Shown in pieces: positions 7,341 through 15,820 of a stretch of 48,224 bases of DNA; position 1 is the stretch's first letter; each line of letters starts with the position of its first letter. This DNA comes from TC-15 sp034437275 (lineage in GTDB: Bacteria > Chloroflexota > Anaerolineae > Aggregatilineales > Aggregatilineaceae). The translations under genes and the position numbers were made by a program. The notes below the pieces were generated by a model that searched no databases, had not been told where the DNA came from, and saw only the letters and a list, made by a program, of their open reading frames with translations. The stretch is taken from positions 1-48,224 of the forward strand of contig DAOTUD010000201.1 in the NCBI GenBank assembly GCA_034437275.1, written 5' to 3'.

Positions 7341-8111
7341 TTAGGCCAGGCCTTTGGCTTCAATCGCCAGCCGGACCAGCTCGACAAATGCGTCTTCTTT
7401 CAACGACGCGCCACCCACCAGCGCCCCGTCGATGTGGGGCTGGCTCATGAACTCGATCATATTCTTCGGCTTGACGCTGCCGCCGTATTGGATGCGCATC
7501 GCGTCGGCGTGTTCATCACCGTACAACTCGCGAATGATGTCCCGGATCATGCCGATAATGCCGTTGGCCTGCTCGCCAGTGGCACTCTTGCCGGTGCCAA
7601 TTGCCCAGATCGGCTCGTAGGCGATCACGATCTGCGCCAGATCGCTGGCAGGAATGTCCGCAAACGCCGCCCGAATCTGTTTGGATACAAACGCATCGGT
7701 CTCGCCCGCCTCGTTGGTTTCCAGGCTTTCGCCCACTGCGATGATCGGGTGCAGCCCGTGCGCCAGGGCCGTCTTCGCTTTCTTGTTGACCATCTCATCG
7801 GTCACGCCCTGGTAGGCGCGCGTTTCGGAGTGCCCGGTGATGACGTACTTCACCAGCCCCTCGAGCATCCCCGGCGCGATCTGGCTGGTGAACGCGCCCT
7901 GTTCTTCCCAGTGCACGTCCTGCGCGCCGACAGCGATATCCGTGCCTTCGAGCGCATCCTTCACGCCTGGCAGCGCGACATAGGTCGGGCACACCACGCG
8001 CTCGACCGCTGTGAGCGACGCTAACTTGTCCTTGATCGCGTTGACAAACTCCACCGACTCCGGCGGAGTTTTGTGCATTTTCCAGTTGCCAGCAATGATT
8101 GGCGTTCGCAT
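7341..8111 (-). CDS. tpiA: Triosephosphate isomerase
   Basis: TpiA interconverts dihydroxyacetone phosphate and glyceraldehyde 3-phosphate. The 256-residue barrel has IIAGNWKMHK (substrate Asn and Lys), the electrophile His in VITGHSETRAY, the catalytic Glu in IAYEPIWAIGTGKSA, and the phosphate-binding QYGGSVKP and DGALVGGASL loops. The usual GHSERR is GHSETR here, a small deviation that leaves the His intact. It begins 16 bases after the kinase gene and ends 17 bases before the repeat-tailed membrane protein, so the three are probably one transcript. The gene is part of the glycolytic cluster with gapA, pgk and apgM. Confidence 0.97.
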   Translation of the reverse strand: MRTPIIAGNWKMHKTPPESVEFVNAIKDKLASLTAVERVVCPTYVALPGVKDALEGTDIAVGAQDVHWEEQGAFTSQIAPGMLEGLVKYVITGHSETRAYQGVTDEMVNKKAKTALAHGLHPIIAVGESLETNEAGETDAFVSKQIRAAFADIPASDLAQIVIAYEPIWAIGTGKSATGEQANGIIGMIRDIIRELYGDEHADAMRIQYGGSVKPKNMIEFMSQPHIDGALVGGASLKEDAFVELVRLAIEAKGLA

Positions 8112-8127
8112 AAGCTGTGATTTCTCC

Positions 8128-10620
8128 TTAAAGATTTGTCAGAAACTCATCTGCTGCGCGGACCACCCATTCCGGCGCATCCGCGAAGCTTTTGGCCCGT
8201 TCCCAGTCGGCGCGGGCCTCGTCGATCTGGTCCATGCGATAGTGATAGATTCCCCGGACCAGATAGGCTTCGGCTAACTCGCCGTCCAGCGCGAGCGCAT
8301 CCTCGATTCTATTGCCTGCCTGCCGCTGCATCAAGGTCCGGTCGGACAGCGCCAGCGCCAGCGCATGGGCGGTGAGGATGTTGGGATCATCCGGGTGCTG
8401 CGTCGCGAAGACGCTGATGGTGGCCAACGTCGCGGCGGGCCTGGCCTGGGCCTGCTCGTAGATAAACGCCCCCGCCTCTTCCCGGACATACGGGCTGAGC
8501 GTCTCGTCGGCCAGCATCTCCAGATATAAGCGGAGCGTCAACTCCTCCATCTCGCGCATCTCGGCGACCTTCACCATCGACACAAGCAGCTCGGTAGAAG
8601 GCTCGAGCCGGCTGGCGGTGTTGATCGAGCGAAATGCCGCCGCCTGATCACCTGCCCCCGCCTCAACCATCGCCAGCGCCAGATAGACAAACGCTTCGCG
8701 GGGCAGATTCTGGACCAGATCGGCTCGTTTTTCAGCCGAATAGTGTTCCAGGAACAGACTGGTAATCATCAACGTCTGGACCGGGTCGCTTGCTGCGCTG
8801 TCCTTGAGATACCGCCCGGCCTCCTGTTTGTCCGTGTTGGTAACATCATCCTGGGCCACTGCCTGCAGATAGAGCCAGAGCACCAGGGGGGCATTGCCCT
8901 GCTCTTCCGCAAAGCGTGCCATACTGCTGATGAGGGCACTGGAGGCATCCAGATCGGTGATGATCTGCCGGATATCAAGTAAGGCATCCGGGTCATCTGG
9001 ATCAATCTGGGACAAGGCCAGGATGAAAGCGAGTGGCGCTTCGTGTGGGAGACTCGCGGCGATGTGCGGGATTTTATCCGGGTGCTCATTGGCGAAGGTA
9101 AACACAGTCTGGACCGTTGCTGCCAGGTCCGCGCGCAGGCTTTCGTTCAGCGCCAGCTGCGCGTCGTTGTGCAGATCGGGGTCAAGGCCAGGCTGGTCCA
9201 GCAGATGCAGCCACAGCCATACCGCCAACTCCGGCTGGCCTTCCGCAGTTGCCTGCTGGGCGAGGTCCGCGACCTCGTGCGGCGGCAGCTTGAGCGCTTG
9301 CAGGGCGTAGTCAATCACAGACTGCGCGCTTCGCGGGTCGCCGGCCTGGTTTTTCTCCAGCGCATAGTCGAAGTAGGTATGCGGCTCGCTCTGCATCTGG
9401 TCGAACATGGCGTTCGCCTGCTGGGAGACGCTGGAGAACATGCCCATATCCGGCCCATCAGCGTCGCCAGGGGGCGGCGGGGGCATGGCGTCATCATCCG
9501 CCGCGTCGCTGACCTCCCAGGGCCGCAGCGCCGGATCGCGCAGCGCATCCACCAGCACGAACATGCTAAACAGGCACATCAACAGCAGCGCACCGAAACC
9601 GCCCAAAATCCACAGGTTCGCCCGCCGCCGGTAGGCCTGCTTACTGGCCGTACTGCCCCCCGACGCGGCCACCGGCGACGGAATGGCGGGGGTGATCGGC
9701 TGTGGCCCGGTGTTCTCGGGCGACATGGTGGCCGCCGTAGATGACACCATCTGCGAAGGACGGTAACGCGCCGCGCCGAGTTCGGTCAGGCCGGTTTCTT
9801 GTACCGCCTGCCGGAACGCGGCCTCAAGCGCCGGGGCCGACGCATAGCGATCCGCCGGTTCTTTGCTGAGTGCTTTCAGCAGCACCCGTTCGATCTCCGG
9901 CGGCACCTCCGGGTTGATCTTGCCGGGTAGGGGCAACGGCTTGTAGATGTGGTCGTGTACAATGGCGTAAGGGGTGTCGGCGTTGAAGGGCACCCGTCCC
10001 ACCACGATCTCGTACAGCAGCACGCCCAGCGAGTAGATATCGGTGCCGGGCGTCAGGTCGCGAATCCCCTTGGCCTGTTCCGGCGAGATATACTGCGGCG
10101 TGCCGAGCATCATGTCCTGGCTGAGCGTGGATTCGCCCGCCTGGGCGATGCGCGCCAGCCCGAAGTCGGTGATGTAGGGGGTGCCGCGCTGGTCGAGAAT
10201 GATGTTGGACGGCTTGATGTCACGATGCAGAATCCCCTGCTCATGCGCGTAGCTTAGCCCACCAGCGACGACCTCCAGCATCTCGAGCGTTTCTTCCAAC
10301 GTCAACGGCTGCCGCTTCAACCGGGCTTTGAGCGTCTCGCCCTCGACGAACTTCATCACCAGGTACGGCGCGTTTTCGTAGTCGGCATAGTCGTACACTG
10401 GCACAATCGCCGGATGCTCCAGCTTGGCGACGATCTGCGCCTCGCGCTTGAAACGCTCCAAAAAGGTGGGGTCCTCTTTAAAGGCCGGATGCAACACCTT
10501 GAACGCGACATAGCGGTCAAGATTGGCATGGTAGGCTTTGAAGACCGTCGCCATGCCGCCCTGCCCGATCTGATCGACGATGCGGTAGGGTCCGATGGTA
10601 TTGCCAATTGTAAACGCCAT
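8128..10620 (-). CDS. Transmembrane Ser/Thr protein kinase with large extracytoplasmic helical domain
   Basis: The N-terminal third is a complete Hanks-type kinase domain: glycine loop IGQGGMATVF (from residue 18), ATP-binding Lys41 in VAFKVL, Glu60 in the C helix, catalytic HRDIKPSN (Asp134), DFG (Asp152), GTPQYISPEQ and DIYSLGVLLYE. All catalytic residues are present. A Pro/Ser-rich linker leads to one membrane helix (about residues 333-360, IPVDAL-like end), followed by about 470 residues of helical, TPR-like repeats that would lie outside the membrane. There are no PASTA repeats, so it is PknB-like only in its kinase part. It sits between pgk and tpiA and heads the tpiA transcript. A terminator after pgk and a possible promoter (TATACT at 10653-10648) suggest independent transcription. 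YvcK, a kinase target in Bacillus and Mycobacterium relatives, is encoded nearby; a link is inference. Confidence 0.92.
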   Translation of the reverse strand: MAFTIGNTIGPYRIVDQIGQGGMATVFKAYHANLDRYVAFKVLHPAFKEDPTFLERFKREAQIVAKLEHPAIVPVYDYADYENAPYLVMKFVEGETLKARLKRQPLTLEETLEMLEVVAGGLSYAHEQGILHRDIKPSNIILDQRGTPYITDFGLARIAQAGESTLSQDMMLGTPQYISPEQAKGIRDLTPGTDIYSLGVLLYEIVVGRVPFNADTPYAIVHDHIYKPLPLPGKINPEVPPEIERVLLKALSKEPADRYASAPALEAAFRQAVQETGLTELGAARYRPSQMVSSTAATMSPENTGPQPITPAIPSPVAASGGSTASKQAYRRRANLWILGGFGALLLMCLFSMFVLVDALRDPALRPWEVSDAADDDAMPPPPPGDADGPDMGMFSSVSQQANAMFDQMQSEPHTYFDYALEKNQAGDPRSAQSVIDYALQALKLPPHEVADLAQQATAEGQPELAVWLWLHLLDQPGLDPDLHNDAQLALNESLRADLAATVQTVFTFANEHPDKIPHIAASLPHEAPLAFILALSQIDPDDPDALLDIRQIITDLDASSALISSMARFAEEQGNAPLVLWLYLQAVAQDDVTNTDKQEAGRYLKDSAASDPVQTLMITSLFLEHYSAEKRADLVQNLPREAFVYLALAMVEAGAGDQAAAFRSINTASRLEPSTELLVSMVKVAEMREMEELTLRLYLEMLADETLSPYVREEAGAFIYEQAQARPAATLATISVFATQHPDDPNILTAHALALALSDRTLMQRQAGNRIEDALALDGELAEAYLVRGIYHYRMDQIDEARADWERAKSFADAPEWVVRAADEFLTNL

Positions 10621-10628
10621 GATTGCCC

Positions 10629-10654
10629 CTATACTTTTTTATTCCCAAGTATAG
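10629..10654. promoter_or_regulatory. Inverted repeat and possible -10 box upstream of the kinase gene
   Basis: CTATACTT (10629-10636) and AAGTATAG (10647-10654) form a perfect 8-base inverted repeat just upstream of the kinase start at 10620. On the minus strand the distal arm contains TATACT (10653-10648), a plausible -10 box, but no well-spaced -35 box was found. The repeat could act as an operator or as a 5' leader hairpin. Confidence 0.35.
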
Positions 10655-10687
10655 TGTAATCCTGTTATCAAAATGCAACAGGACTGT

Positions 10688-10718
10688 AAAATCCGGCGGG
10701 TGTGTGCCCCCCGCCGGA
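10688..10718 (-). terminator. Terminator after pgk
   Basis: TCCGGCGGG (10692-10700) pairs perfectly with CCCGCCGGA (10710-10718) around a 9-base loop. In the direction of pgk transcription the stem is followed by TTTTACAG, a short U-run. It lies 22 bases beyond the pgk stop and separates the gapA-pgk transcript from the kinase gene. Confidence 0.75.
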
Positions 10719-10740
10719 CTTGAAAGCCTCGCGGGGCGAT

Positions 10741-11919
10741 CTACTTATCTTCTAACGCCACCACCCCCGGTAACGCTTTGCCCTCCAACAGTTCCAGGCT
10801 GGCCCCCCCGCCCGTCGACATGTGCGCCATCCGGTCGGCCAGGCCGACCTGCTGCACGGCGGCTGCCGAATCGCCCCCGCCGATGATCGTCGTCGCGCTG
10901 GATTCGGCCAGAATCTCGGCGATCTGGAAGGTGCCCTTGGCGAAGTTTTCCATCTCGAACACGCCCATCGGCCCATTCCACACAATGGTTTGGGCGTCCT
11001 TCAGCGTTTCGCGGAAAGCTTCGACCGCGTCCGGGCTGATGTCCAGGATACGCCAGCCGTCCGGCACGCCGTCCGCCGGGTTGATGACCCGCGTCTGCGC
11101 GTCGTTGTCGAACGCATCCGCAATAACGACCGATGCAGGCAGCCGGAGTTGATCGCTGCCTTTGGCGAGCAGGTCTTGGGCGGTGTCGAGCACCTCGTCC
11201 TCGACCAGCGAGTCGCCAACCGCCCAGCCCTTCGCCTTGAAGAACGTATTGGCCATGCCGCCGCCGATCAGCAGCGAGTCGCACTTCGACAGCAGCGCCT
11301 CGATCACGCCGATTTTGTCCGACACTTTGGCCCCGCCCAGGATCGCCACGAAGGGATGTTCGGGGGCCGCGACAGCCTTCACCAGGTACGCCAGTTCCTT
11401 TTCCATCAGGAACCCGCCCACCGCCGGCAGATAATGCGTCACGCCTTCGGTCGAGGCGTGGGCGCGATGCGCCGAACCAAACGCATCATTAACGTATACG
11501 TCGCCCAGCGCGGCGAGTTGCTTGGCGAACGCGGGATCGTTCTTGCGCTCCTCCGGATGGAAACGGGTATTCTCCAGCAGCAAGACGCCGCCTTCGGGCA
11601 GCGTGTCCGCGGCGCGCTGCGCGGTGTCGCCGATGCAGTCCGATGCAAACGCCACATCCACGCCCAAATGCCCCGACAACACAGGCGCCGCCGGCTTGAG
11701 CGAAAATTCGGGCTTGGCCTCGCCTTTGGGGCGGCCCAAATGCGACATGAGCGCGATGTAACGCGGCTTTTGCTCCAGGATGTACTGCAGGGTGGGCAGC
11801 GCCGCCCGGATGCGGGTGTCGTCGGTCACTTTCCCATCTTTGACCGGCACGTTGAAGTCCACGCGGACCAAAACACGCTTACCGGTCAGATCGATATCTT
11901 TTACCGTTTTTTTGTCCAC
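10741..11919 (-). CDS. pgk: Phosphoglycerate kinase
   Basis: Pgk converts 1,3-bisphosphoglycerate and ADP to 3-phosphoglycerate and ATP. The 392-residue product shows RVLVRVDFNVPVKDG, SHLGRPKG, ENTRFHPEE, NDAFGSAHRAHAS, the AILGGAKVSDKI hinge region, a GGGMANTF loop, and the C-terminal WNGPMGVFE and IGGGDSAAA nucleotide sites. The start is GTG 11919: AGGAGA lies 8-9 bases upstream and VDKKTVKDIDL matches the family start. The frame is open a further 19 codons upstream, but that region contains a strong intercistronic hairpin and no conserved residues. It follows gapA by 78 bases. Confidence 0.97.
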   Translation of the reverse strand: MDKKTVKDIDLTGKRVLVRVDFNVPVKDGKVTDDTRIRAALPTLQYILEQKPRYIALMSHLGRPKGEAKPEFSLKPAAPVLSGHLGVDVAFASDCIGDTAQRAADTLPEGGVLLLENTRFHPEERKNDPAFAKQLAALGDVYVNDAFGSAHRAHASTEGVTHYLPAVGGFLMEKELAYLVKAVAAPEHPFVAILGGAKVSDKIGVIEALLSKCDSLLIGGGMANTFFKAKGWAVGDSLVEDEVLDTAQDLLAKGSDQLRLPASVVIADAFDNDAQTRVINPADGVPDGWRILDISPDAVEAFRETLKDAQTIVWNGPMGVFEMENFAKGTFQIAEILAESSATTIIGGGDSAAAVQQVGLADRMAHMSTGGGASLELLEGKALPGVVALEDK

Positions 11920-11938
11920 AGCATGTTCTCCTATTGCA

Positions 11939-11966
11939 ACAGGGGCAAGAAAACCCTTGCCCCTGT
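11939..11966 (-). promoter_or_regulatory. Perfect 11-bp intercistronic hairpin between gapA and pgk
   Basis: ACAGGGGCAAG (11939-11949) pairs perfectly with CTTGCCCCTGT (11956-11966) around a 6-base loop. In the gapA to pgk direction it is not followed by a U-run, and the pgk ribosome site begins about ten bases later. It is therefore more likely an mRNA processing or stability element, or a partial attenuator, than a full terminator. Confidence 0.7.
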
Positions 11967-11997
11967 GGAATCTCAACTGTCAAAAGCCACGTGGGGC

Positions 11998-13011
11998 TTA
12001 CAGTTGGTCGGCCATCATCTTCGCCAGATCGGCGGTGCGGGCCGAGTAGCCCCATTCGTTGTCGTACCAGGTCAGCAGCTTGATCATGGTGCCCTGGAAC
12101 ACCGAAGTGAACTCCGCGTCGATGACGCTGGAACGCGGATCGGCTTTGTAGTCCATCGAGACCAACGGTTCTTCACTGAAGCCAAGGATGCCCTTCAACT
12201 TGCCTTCGGACGCTTGCTTGAAGGTGTTGAGGAGCTCTTTGGTATTGGTTTCTTTTTCCACTTCCAGCACGCAGTCCACCAGCGACACCGTCGGGGTCGG
12301 GACGCGCACCGCGATGCCGTCGAATTTCCCCTTCAGATCGGGGATCACAACCTCAACGGCTTTGGCCGCGCCGGTGGTGGTCGGGATCATGCTCAGGGCG
12401 GCGGCGCGCGCACGACGCATGTCCTTGTGCGGCAGGTCCAGGATGCGCTGATCGTTCGTGTAGGAGTGAATGGTGGTCATCACGGCACGCTTGATCGTAA
12501 ACACATCGTGAATCACTTTGGCGGCAGGCGCGAGGCAGTTGGTGGTGCAAGACGCATTCGAGACAATATTGTGCTTGCTCGAGTCGTACTGCTCCTCATT
12601 GACCCCGAGCACAAGCGTGAGGTCGATGTCGCCTTTGGCCGGGGCGCTGATAATGACTTTCTTCGCACCAGCATCAATGTGCGGCTGGGCTGTTTCATTG
12701 TTACGGAAAATCCCTGTGCTTTCCACCACGATGTCGACGCCCAGGTCTTTCCAGGGCAGCTTGCCGGGGTCGCGCTCGTTGAGGGCCAGCACTTTATGGC
12801 CGTTGACTTTCAGCCCATCGTCCAGCACTTCGAGATCGCCCTCGAACTTGCCATAGGACGAGTCGTACTTATACAGGTGGGCCATGGTGGGCAGGTCGCC
12901 CAGGTCATTGAAGGCCACAACTTCTAGATCATTGGGATATTCTTCCATGATGATCTTGAGAACCTGGCGGCCAATGCGGCCAAAACCATTGATACCTACT
13001 TTAACTGCCAT
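11998..13011 (-). CDS. gapA: Type I glyceraldehyde-3-phosphate dehydrogenase
   Basis: GapA oxidatively phosphorylates glyceraldehyde 3-phosphate to 1,3-bisphosphoglycerate with NAD(P). The 337-residue protein begins with the dinucleotide fold VKVGINGFGRIGRQV. It has the active-site SNASCTTNCLAP (catalytic Cys), the catalytic His in TTIHSYTNDQ, AALSMIPTTTGAAKAV and the C-terminal WYDNEWGYSARTADL. The Asp in AFNDLGD after the second strand suggests NAD preference. The ATG at 13011 is preceded by AAGGAGA. It lies 56 bases after yvcK with no terminator between, so yvcK-gapA-pgk probably form one operon. Confidence 0.97.
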   Translation of the reverse strand: MAVKVGINGFGRIGRQVLKIIMEEYPNDLEVVAFNDLGDLPTMAHLYKYDSSYGKFEGDLEVLDDGLKVNGHKVLALNERDPGKLPWKDLGVDIVVESTGIFRNNETAQPHIDAGAKKVIISAPAKGDIDLTLVLGVNEEQYDSSKHNIVSNASCTTNCLAPAAKVIHDVFTIKRAVMTTIHSYTNDQRILDLPHKDMRRARAAALSMIPTTTGAAKAVEVVIPDLKGKFDGIAVRVPTPTVSLVDCVLEVEKETNTKELLNTFKQASEGKLKGILGFSEEPLVSMDYKADPRSSVIDAEFTSVFQGTMIKLLTWYDNEWGYSARTADLAKMMADQL

Positions 13012-13067
13012 TGTGTGATTATTCTCCTTATCCTACTGCGGATATCCAACGAAAAAGATAGCGCATT

Positions 13068-14393
13068 TTAACCTGCGGCTATCGTGTCAAGCTGCGCGGA
13101 AGTCGCGGCAGTGTAGCGCGCCAGCAAGGCCCGCGCAAGTTTACCGGGATCATGTCGCCAGGGCCGTTCGCTGTCGGTCAGGTCGGCCAGATGGAGCGTA
13201 TACCGTTGGCCGATCACGTGGTGCGCCGGTTCCGGACGAACATAATGGGTATTTTCGCCCGCGTTTTTGGTGGGATAATTGTTATTCGCCAGAATGGCGT
13301 CGAATACCCCGCGCCCGATGTGGGCTTCCAGTGCCTCGACATGATCAGCGACGGTGAACTCATCCGTTTCACCTGCCTGGGTAGCGACATTGCATACATA
13401 GACCTTGTATGCGTGGCTGGCACGAAGCGCCTCAGTGATGCCATGCACCAGCAGATTAGGCAGAATGCTGGTAAACAGGCTGCCCGGACCGATCACGATG
13501 CAGTCTGCACTCAAAATCGCTCGGATGGCCTCTGGGTAGGCGCGCACTTGATCCGGGTGCAAAAAGACGCGCTCGATCTTACCACCTGATGCGGGAATTT
13601 GCGATTCTCCGATCACATGCCGGAGCTGCTGTTCGTCGGGCATGCGCACCTCGGCCATCAGCGTGACATCATCCTGTAATGTCGACGGCAGCACCCGCCC
13701 TTCGACGGCCAGCACTTGCCCCGTTTCGGCCACCGCGCGGTCCATGCTGCCGGTGATATCGGCCATCGCCGTCAGGAACAAGTTGCCGAAGCTGTGGCCC
13801 TCCAGCCCGCCTTCTGCAAAACGGTACTGGAAAAGCTGCGTGATCAGGTCTTCATCGTTGGCCAGCGCGGCAATATTGCTGCGCAGATCGCCGGGTGGCA
13901 GCACGCCGAGTTCGCGCCGCAGCTTGCCGGAACTGCCGCCGTCGTCGGCGACGGTGACGATGGCTGTGATGTTGCGCGTGTAGTGCTTGAGGCCGCGCAG
14001 CACACTCGGCAGGCCCGTGCCGCCCCCGATCGCCACCAGCTTCAGCCCGCGCTGCCGGCGGTGGTGCGCATAGACCACGTCGATCAAGGACTCCTTGCGC
14101 CGCAGCGCGAACGGAGCCAGGAACGAGCGGTTGAGTTCATACAGCGCCACGCCAATCGCGCCCAGGCCAATCGCGAAGGATGTCAGGGTACGCAGCCAGG
14201 CCGGCATAAACCGCAATGTCATGACGTATACCAGCGGCGGCAGATCCGTGGTGCGGTACAGGGTGACAATGGCTTGCGCCAGACCAAGCGCCAGCACCGT
14301 GATCCCGAACAGCAGCACCAGCAGCCAGCGCTTGATGCGCAGCCCAGGGGTCAGCCATTTTATGATGGCGGTGCGTGACAAACGTAGATGCAT
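13068..14393 (-). CDS. yvcK: YvcK/CofD-like protein with N-terminal membrane helices
   Basis: Members of this family bind UDP-sugars and are needed for growth on gluconeogenic carbon and for cell-wall precursor balance in Bacillus and Mycobacterium. The conserved domain starts near residue 115 (KLVAIGGGTGLPSVLRGLK) and continues with VTVADDGGSSGKLR, LPPGDLRSNIAAL, GHSFGNLFL, VIGPGSLFTSILPNLLV and CNVATQAGETDEF. Unlike the soluble Bacillus protein it has an N-terminal extension with two hydrophobic helices, as seen in some other phyla. The ATG at 14393 is chosen because the frame upstream overlaps a likely promoter (14441-14469). No good ribosome site precedes it, so the start is uncertain by some 30 codons. 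It is divergent from apgM and heads gapA-pgk. Confidence 0.88.
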   Translation of the reverse strand: MHLRLSRTAIIKWLTPGLRIKRWLLVLLFGITVLALGLAQAIVTLYRTTDLPPLVYVMTLRFMPAWLRTLTSFAIGLGAIGVALYELNRSFLAPFALRRKESLIDVVYAHHRRQRGLKLVAIGGGTGLPSVLRGLKHYTRNITAIVTVADDGGSSGKLRRELGVLPPGDLRSNIAALANDEDLITQLFQYRFAEGGLEGHSFGNLFLTAMADITGSMDRAVAETGQVLAVEGRVLPSTLQDDVTLMAEVRMPDEQQLRHVIGESQIPASGGKIERVFLHPDQVRAYPEAIRAILSADCIVIGPGSLFTSILPNLLVHGITEALRASHAYKVYVCNVATQAGETDEFTVADHVEALEAHIGRGVFDAILANNNYPTKNAGENTHYVRPEPAHHVIGQRYTLHLADLTDSERPWRHDPGKLARALLARYTAATSAQLDTIAAG

Positions 14394-14440
14394 ACTGGTA
14401 TCAAAACTTCGCAGCCCCACTATCTCCCAACTGGCCAGCG

Positions 14441-14469
14441 ATTCTAGCCAGTTTGCGCATATTCTACAA
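14441..14469 (-). promoter_or_regulatory. Possible promoter of yvcK-gapA-pgk
   Basis: On the minus strand TTGTAG (14469-14464), 17 bases and TAGAAT (14446-14441) would place transcription starts near 14434, about 40 bases upstream of the chosen ATG. The -35 box is poor. Confidence 0.4.
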
Positions 14470-14504
14470 TAGCATTTCATCTATGGATTGCTGCCAACGA
14501 TCAC

Positions 14505-14532
14505 TTGACGTTTGCCCGCAGCGTGTTACAAC
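14505..14532 (+). promoter_or_regulatory. Promoter of apgM
   Basis: TTGACG (14505-14510), a 16-base spacer and TACAAC (14527-14532). The layout is nearly the same as the upp promoter. The start codon follows 42 bases after the -10 box. Confidence 0.7.
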
Positions 14533-14574
14533 TATGTCTGGTTCGGCAGCTTTCATTTTTTACAGGAGAAGGAA

Positions 14575-15789
14575 ATGGCAAATTTCGATTTGATGCGGCG
14601 TCTTACGCTCGAAAAGGGCGGTAAAATTCTATTGTTGGTGATGGATGGCCTGGGCGGGCTTCCGCGTGAACAGGGCGGCCCAACCGAACTAGAGGCGGCC
14701 CACACCCCCAACCTGGACCAACTCGCCCAAGAAGGCAGCCTGGGGCTGAGCATCCCCGTCGAGCGCGGCATAGCCCCCGGCAGCGGTCCTGCCCACCTGG
14801 GCCTGTTCGGCTATGATCCTGTGACGTACCAGATCGGGCGCGGCGTGCTCGAAGCCACCGGCATCGGCCTGGAAGTAAACCCCGGCGATGTCGCCATTCG
14901 CGGCAATTTCTGCACAGTTGACGACCAGGGCCGGATCACGGATCGTCGCGCCGGGCGCATTTCTACCGAGGAAGGGGCCAGGCGTGTCGAGGTCCTCAAA
15001 GATATCGAACTGCCCGGCATCACGGTGGATATCGAGATCGCCAAAGAATACCGGTTCGCGATGGTGCTGCGCGGTGCAGGACTAAACGGAGCCATCGCCG
15101 ACACCGACCCGCAGCGCACCGGCGTGGAACCACACCCGCCGCAAGCGCTCGATCCCGCCGCCGAGAAGACGGTCGAGCTGGTCAAGCAGTGGCTTAGCGA
15201 AGCGCGCAAAAAGCTCAAAGGCCACGCACCGGCCAACATGGTCACGCTGCGCGGCTTCTCGATGGAGCCGGGGCTGCCCAAGTACCCCGACGTGTACAAG
15301 CTCAAGGCGGCGTGCGTGGCAGTGTACCCGATGTACAAGGGCGTGTCGCGCCTGGTCGGCATGGAGATCATGCCCTCGACGCCGCACGACACTACCCAGG
15401 ACGAATTTAATCGGGTGGCGGACATCTGGGACGATTACGATTTCGTGTTCTGCCACATCAAGTATACCGACAGCCGCGGCGAAGACGGCGACTTCGACGC
15501 CAAGGTCAAGGTTATCGAAGAAGTGGACAAGGCGCTGCCGACGCTGCTGGACCTGAATCCAGACGTGCTCGTCGTCACCGGCGATCACTCGACTCCGGCC
15601 ACCTACAAAGCGCATAGCTGGCACCCGATCCCGACCCTGCTGTGGGCACCGGCCACCCACATGACCGACCGCACCGAGTCCTTCGGCGAGCGCGAATGCA
15701 TGACCGGCGCGCTGGGGCATTTCTATGCGAAGGACCTGATGCCGCTGGCATTGGCACATGCCAAACGCATCGGTAAATTCGGGGCATAA
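14575..15789 (+). CDS. apgM: 2,3-bisphosphoglycerate-independent phosphoglycerate mutase, archaeal type
   Basis: This alkaline-phosphatase-superfamily enzyme interconverts 3- and 2-phosphoglycerate without a bisphosphoglycerate cofactor. The 404-residue protein has LLVMDGLGGLP near residue 21 (metal-binding Asp), TELEAAHTPNLDQLA, GIAPGSGPAHLGLFGYDP (the Ser region), AIRGNFCTVD, CHIKYTDSRGEDGDFD and VTGDHSTPATYKAHSWHP, the last contributing the metal-binding Asp and His residues. The ATG at 14575 follows AGGAGAAGG. It supplies the step after pgk and lies divergent from yvcK-gapA-pgk. The downstream gene is convergent. Confidence 0.95.
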   Translation: MANFDLMRRLTLEKGGKILLLVMDGLGGLPREQGGPTELEAAHTPNLDQLAQEGSLGLSIPVERGIAPGSGPAHLGLFGYDPVTYQIGRGVLEATGIGLEVNPGDVAIRGNFCTVDDQGRITDRRAGRISTEEGARRVEVLKDIELPGITVDIEIAKEYRFAMVLRGAGLNGAIADTDPQRTGVEPHPPQALDPAAEKTVELVKQWLSEARKKLKGHAPANMVTLRGFSMEPGLPKYPDVYKLKAACVAVYPMYKGVSRLVGMEIMPSTPHDTTQDEFNRVADIWDDYDFVFCHIKYTDSRGEDGDFDAKVKVIEEVDKALPTLLDLNPDVLVVTGDHSTPATYKAHSWHPIPTLLWAPATHMTDRTESFGERECMTGALGHFYAKDLMPLALAHAKRIGKFGA

Positions 15790-15795
15790 GCACGC

Positions 15796-15820
15796 CCGCG
15801 CATCAGCGCGCGGTTGTTTC
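15796..15820 (+). terminator. Possible terminator of apgM
   Basis: CCGCGC (15796-15801) pairs with GCGCGG (15808-15813) around ATCAGC, followed by TTGTTTC. It lies just past the apgM stop and overlaps the end of the convergent DUF1461 gene. The stem is short and the T-run is broken. Confidence 0.45.

Noticed and set aside
10822..12927. 701-codon open frame on the plus strand, antisense to pgk and gapA
   Set aside because: It mirrors two certain genes, has no recognisable domain and has the Arg/His/Gln-rich composition of GC-rich antisense frames.
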